64,000 nucleotides of DNA from Desulfobulbaceae bacterium UBA2273 (lineage in GTDB: Bacteria; Desulfobacterota; Desulfobulbia; Desulfobulbales; Desulfurivibrionaceae), in contig DDWZ01000023.1 in assembly GCA_002347095.1 (NCBI GenBank), forward strand, positions 62,001 through 126,000, read 5' to 3'. The translations under genes were made by a program, and so were the position numbers. Positions 60,643-64,000 of this stretch are shown here, piece after piece (within the stretch, counting starts at the first letter, position 1; the number at the start of each line of letters is the position of its first letter). The notes under the pieces are model-generated. The model ran no database searches and was not told the DNA's origin. It worked only from the letters and a program-made list of their open reading frames with translations.

Positions 60643-61686
60643 ATGACACACTGGCAAAACCTGCTGGCCCGCAGCATAACCACCCCGGAGCAATTGGGTC
60701 GGCATTTCGACTTCGATTTTTCCGCCCTGAGGGGTGTAAGCGAACAGTTTCCCATGCGGATCAACCCCTACTACCTCGGGCTGATCAAAGCCCCGGGCGA
60801 TCCTCTGTGGCGGCAGGCCGTGCCCGACCCGCGGGAACTTGAGGACACCATCTGCCTTACCGATCCCCTGGATGAGGAAAACCGCTCGCCGGTGGAAAAT
60901 CTGGTCCATACCTATCCGGATCGCGTCCTCTTTCTGGTGACAAACCAGTGCGCCATGTACTGCCGGTTCTGCACCAGAAAAAGAAAGGTGGGCACCAGCC
61001 GCATGCTTGTCAGCCGGCAGACAATGGAGTCCGCCTTTGCCTATCTGCGCAAAAACAAACAGATCCGCGACGTGCTCATTTCCGGCGGCGACCCGCTGCT
61101 CCTGAGCGACGAAACCCTGGCCTGGCTGCTGGACAACCTGCGAGCCATCCCCTCGATCCAGATCATCCGCATCGGCAGCCGGGTTCCCTGCACCCTGCCC
61201 ATGCGGATCACCACCCGGTTGGCCGGCATCCTCAAGCGATATCACCCGCTCTATCTCAACACCCACTTTAACCACCCCGACGAAGTAACCCCCGAAGCGG
61301 CCAAGGCGTGCGCCCGCCTGGCCGGGGCCGGAATCCCCCTGGGCAGCCAGACCGTCCTGCTGAAAGGGGTCAACGACAATGCTGCCACCATCACCGAGCT
61401 CATGCACCGGCTGCTCATGATCCGGGTAAAGCCCTATTATCTTTTCCAGGCGGACATGACCCTGGGCGCCAACCATTTCAGAACCCGGGTGGAGACGGGG
61501 ATTGGGATCATGCAATCCCTTATCGGCCACACCTCCGGCCTGGCCGTGCCCACCTTCGCCATTGACGCCCCGGGCGGCGGGGGCAAGATCCCCCTTACCC
61601 CCAACTACCTCACCAGCCTGGGCAAAACCGTCACCTTGAAAAATTATCTCGGCGCCCCGTGCGGCTATCACAACGATCTTGATTAA
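60643..61686 (+). CDS. KamA-family radical SAM aminomutase
   Basis: A 347-residue enzyme with CAMYCRFCTRKRKVG (C-x3-C-x2-C cluster site), the SGGDPLLL motif and the PLP-binding Lys in DAPGGGGKIPLTPNY. It is shorter than clostridial lysine 2,3-aminomutase but close to EpmB/KamA forms. It could make beta-lysine as an osmolyte precursor (with AblB) or modify EF-P; no ablB, efp or epmA gene is near, so the choice is open. The TAA stop overlaps the insertion point of a MITE-like element. Confidence 0.9.
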   Translation: MTHWQNLLARSITTPEQLGRHFDFDFSALRGVSEQFPMRINPYYLGLIKAPGDPLWRQAVPDPRELEDTICLTDPLDEENRSPVENLVHTYPDRVLFLVTNQCAMYCRFCTRKRKVGTSRMLVSRQTMESAFAYLRKNKQIRDVLISGGDPLLLSDETLAWLLDNLRAIPSIQIIRIGSRVPCTLPMRITTRLAGILKRYHPLYLNTHFNHPDEVTPEAAKACARLAGAGIPLGSQTVLLKGVNDNAATITELMHRLLMIRVKPYYLFQADMTLGANHFRTRVETGIGIMQSLIGHTSGLAVPTFAIDAPGGGGKIPLTPNYLTSLGKTVTLKNYLGAPCGYHNDLD

Positions 61687-61866
61687 GAGCGTGTCCGTAA
61701 ATAAATCTTTGGTGCTCGCATCCGGCTTTTGGCCGCCTTTGGCCGCTCCTCAATCGTAAAATCCTCGCCGTAGCGCTGCTACGTCTGTGGTTTTGCTCAA
61801 TCGTCCCACCCAAATCCGTCTCAAAATCCGGCGCGATCCCTGAAAAGATTATTTACGGACAAGCTC
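61687..61866. mobile_element. MITE-like element with 25-base terminal inverted repeats, inserted at the KamA stop codon
   Basis: The left end GAGCGTGTCCGTAAATAA and the right end, read from outside, GAGCTTGTCCGTAAATAA are near-identical over about 24 bases (one substitution and one base of slip). TAA flanks both ends (61684-61686 and 61867-61869), as expected of a 3-base target duplication; the left TAA is the KamA stop codon. The ~180-base interior has no credible gene, with an internal palindrome near 61770-61785. Non-autonomous; the source transposase is not in the window. Confidence 0.75.
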
Positions 61867-61953
61867 TAAATCCCTGTTTATATCCGGATAGATTGCCTCT
61901 GCCGGCCAGGTTTGGTACCATTTATTCAAGACCATGGCACAAGGAGGCCCCGC

Positions 61954-62889
61954 ATGCAGAAAAAAATCCTCATCGCCGTTGACGGCTCACCCTACAGCAC
62001 CAACGCTCTGCGCTACCTCGGCCAGCTTTTCCACCAGCTTCCCGACATCCATTTTCACCTTCTCTCCCTCATCCCGGCAAGCAGCACGGGCTCGGCGGCC
62101 AAGGACTGGCTGACCGAAGCGGAACTCCTCAGCACTGTAAGCCCCGCCGCCCAAAAACTGCTGGTCGCCCAAAAAAATTACATGCTTCAGGCTACGGACA
62201 CCCTCAAGCGACTCGGCATTGCCGAAGAACAGATCCACACCTCCGTCCGGATCTCCCAGCGAGGCGTACCCCAAGACATCATCCATGAGGCCCGGCAAGG
62301 GACATACGACGCCCTGCTCATCGGCCGGAGGGGCATCGGCAAGCTGGAAGAGATGATCATGGGCAGTGTCTCCGCAACCATCCTGGAGAAATGCCATGAT
62401 GTTCCCCTGTGGATCATCGATGGCCAGGTCAACTCCCATAAATTCCTGGTGCCGGTGGACGGCACCTTCCATTCCCTGAAGGCCATCGACCATCTGGCCT
62501 TTATCCTTGCCGGCAACCCCGAAGCCGAAGTGACCCTGTTTTATTCAAAAGCCCTGCTGGGCAGCCATCCCACAATCGAGCCCAAGGATTTCTATTCCCT
62601 CTGGGGCGAAGCGTGGTGCGAAGAACACCTGCGCCGGGAGGACAGCCTTTTCCATGCCCCTAAGCAACTCCTCATCGACAACGGCTTTCCGGCGGAGCGC
62701 ATATTTTGGCTGGAAACCTTCATGGGCATCGACCCCAGCCGCCAGATTCTGCGCCAGGCCCTGATCGATGATTTCGGCACCATCGTCATGGGCCGCAGGG
62801 GAGAAGAGGCCAGCAAGGGCCTTTTCCGGGGGGTTTCGGACCGGGTGCTGCTCATGGCCGAAGAGGTGGCGATCTGGATCATCGGCTGA
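61954..62889 (+). CDS. tandem universal stress protein
   Basis: A 311-residue protein with two Usp domains. The first begins MQKKILIAVDGSPYSTNALRY and has GRRGIGKLEEMIMGSVSATIL near 138-158 (ATP-binding G-2x-G-9x-G-S pattern); the second begins FLVPVDGTFHSLKAIDHL and ends GRRGEEASKGLFRGVSDRVL. AAGGAGG precedes the ATG at 61954. It follows the MITE and is in the same direction as KamA and the next regulator gene, but with its own leader. Confidence 0.9.
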   Translation: MQKKILIAVDGSPYSTNALRYLGQLFHQLPDIHFHLLSLIPASSTGSAAKDWLTEAELLSTVSPAAQKLLVAQKNYMLQATDTLKRLGIAEEQIHTSVRISQRGVPQDIIHEARQGTYDALLIGRRGIGKLEEMIMGSVSATILEKCHDVPLWIIDGQVNSHKFLVPVDGTFHSLKAIDHLAFILAGNPEAEVTLFYSKALLGSHPTIEPKDFYSLWGEAWCEEHLRREDSLFHAPKQLLIDNGFPAERIFWLETFMGIDPSRQILRQALIDDFGTIVMGRRGEEASKGLFRGVSDRVLLMAEEVAIWIIG

Positions 62890-62976
62890 GCAGCAGTTGA
62901 TATCTGTTGACAGACAAACCGGTTCCACTTACACAACAGAGAATTGAACCAGAAAAATTCAAGGCCGGTGGGGACC

Positions 62977-64000
62977 ATGACCTTAAAAATTCTCGTGGTG
63001 GACAATCACCCGATGATCCTGAAGCTCCTGGCCAATTTCTTGGAAAAGGAAGGCCACGAGGTGATGACGGCAAGCGATGGCCTGGCAGCCCTCAGCGTGC
63101 TGGAGGTCTATGCGCCGGACATCATCTTTGTCGATCTGGTCATGCCCAACATCGGGGGCGACAAGCTCTGCCGGATTATCCGGGGCATCCCCAGGTTTGC
63201 CGACCTGTTCATCGTCATCCTTTCCGCCATTGCCGCCGAGGATGACATCGACTGCAAGGAATTCGGCGCCAACGCCTGCATCGCCAAGGGATCGATCAAG
63301 TCCATCCAGAAACATGTCCTGGAGGTCATCCGCCACCATACGGACAAATCCCCGGCCACCCTTGAGCCGGTGGCGAATCTTGAAGATATCCAATACCGAA
63401 GCATTACCAGGGAACTGCTTTCCTCGAAAAATCATTTTGAAGCCATCATCAACAACATGTCCGAGGCGGTTTTCGAGCTGACCGCGGACGGCGCCATCAT
63501 CTTTGTCAATCTGGCCGCCCTTGACCTGTGCAACCTTGCCGAGGAAAAGCTGCTGGCCGTAAACATCGTGACGCTTTTCAGCGCGGAAGCACAGGAAAGA
63601 ATTACCACCCTGCTGGCACACCCGGAACGCTTGCCCCAACTCATCGAAGATAATCCTCCCACCCTGCTGAACGGCAAACAGGTCACTCTCCATTTTTTGG
63701 AACTGTACCAGAAAGACCGGACCACCATAATCCTCATGGCCAAGGATGTCAGCGACCGGCGCGAGACGGAACAAGCCTTGCTTGCCAACGAAACACGCTT
63801 CCGTGAACTGTTCAACAACATGAGCTCAGGGGTTGCGGTCTATGAGGCAACCGACCTTGGAGCCAACGATTTTGTTTTTGTCGATTTTAACCGGGCCGCG
63901 GAGCGCATCAATACGATACGCAAAGAGCAGGTGATCGGCAGGTCGCTCCTCGAAATTTTCCCCGGGGCAAAGGAGTTCGGCCTTCTTGCCGCGCTGCAGC
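62977..64000 (+). CDS. response-regulator/PAS sensor protein, truncated by the window edge
   Basis: Open from ATG 62977 to the right edge (341 codons). It begins MTLKILVVDNHPMILKLL with a receiver domain (acceptor Asp in IIFVDLVMP; note Asn-His in place of the usual second Asp in VDNHP), a Lys in IAKGS, then a PAS domain (about 145-275) and a second PAS domain (from about 275). An output domain, probably a histidine kinase or GGDEF, lies beyond the edge. It is 87 bases after the Usp gene. Confidence 0.85.
   Translation, partial: MTLKILVVDNHPMILKLLANFLEKEGHEVMTASDGLAALSVLEVYAPDIIFVDLVMPNIGGDKLCRIIRGIPRFADLFIVILSAIAAEDDIDCKEFGANACIAKGSIKSIQKHVLEVIRHHTDKSPATLEPVANLEDIQYRSITRELLSSKNHFEAIINNMSEAVFELTADGAIIFVNLAALDLCNLAEEKLLAVNIVTLFSAEAQERITTLLAHPERLPQLIEDNPPTLLNGKQVTLHFLELYQKDRTTIILMAKDVSDRRETEQALLANETRFRELFNNMSSGVAVYEATDLGANDFVFVDFNRAAERINTIRKEQVIGRSLLEIFPGAKEFGLLAALQ

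Noticed and set aside
60461..60646. 61-residue frame ending at the KamA start with ATGA overlap
   Set aside because: Basic, Arg-rich composition without homology or Shine-Dalgarno; a chance frame is more likely than a leader peptide.

Overview
The window is a gene-dense stretch of a Gram-negative anaerobe. The gene content best fits a Desulfobacterota (Desulfobulbales-like, sulfate- or sulfur-metabolising) chromosome: an octaheme tetrathionate-reductase-type cytochrome, a PxxKW cysteine-rich small protein, an adenosylcobalamin-dependent class II ribonucleotide reductase, a KamA-type radical SAM enzyme, a NorQ/NorD-type MoxR-VWA pair, LpxI instead of LpxH, and many sensor kinases and c-di-GMP proteins. 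The assignment rests on gene content only. I see no rRNA, tRNA, CRISPR array, prophage or full insertion sequence.

Layout. 1-5.6 kb: end of an SPFH protein, dodecin, a DUF2784 membrane protein, the octaheme cytochrome, a translationally coupled PP-loop ATPase/RibD-like reductase pair and a ParB-like protein. 5.6-11.3 kb (minus): a sensor kinase and HD-GYP response regulator, then class II RNR (nrdJ) behind what looks like a tandem NrdR operator. 11.5-22.2 kb (minus): a conserved envelope block, eno-ihfA then lpxD-fabZ-lpxA-lpxI-murU-amgK-der-sensor kinase, joining lipid A synthesis, fatty-acid dehydration, a MurNAc-recycling-like pair and ribosome assembly. 22.3-30.5 kb: an orphan pilC, the PxxKW protein, an unknown 183-residue protein, the NorQ/NorD pair (NorD probably starting at CTG), a small lipoprotein, a BI-1 membrane protein and an MBL-fold hydrolase.

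30.6-41.8 kb: a tight trx-snf2-mutY run, then a c-di-GMP signalling patch: two diguanylate cyclases (one with a c-type heme sensor domain), a PilZ protein, a PAS kinase, a 72-residue protein and a REC-GGDEF protein with a degenerate active site but an intact inhibitory site. 41.9-50.3 kb: NUDIX hydrolase, monoheme cytochrome, and an ATGA-coupled hybrid kinase-acyl-CoA ligase-FadL-TraB operon that looks like sensing, import and activation of fatty acids or hydrophobic substrates. 50.4-53 kb: yhbY, cmoB, a small basic protein with a TTG start, and an isolated minimal flagellin. 53-64 kb: a membrane ferredoxin, ankyrin protein, kup behind an attenuator-like leader, a SemiSWEET-like protein, a TAXI binding protein, malic enzyme, a KamA family enzyme with a MITE-like element inserted at its stop codon, a tandem Usp protein, and a REC-PAS-PAS protein running off the right edge.

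Non-coding highlights: a MITE-like element (61687-61866), a three-copy dispersed palindromic repeat at transcription-unit boundaries (20357-20440, 22209-22288, 50344-50450), clear intrinsic terminators, and the tandem NrdR-box-like sites upstream of nrdJ.
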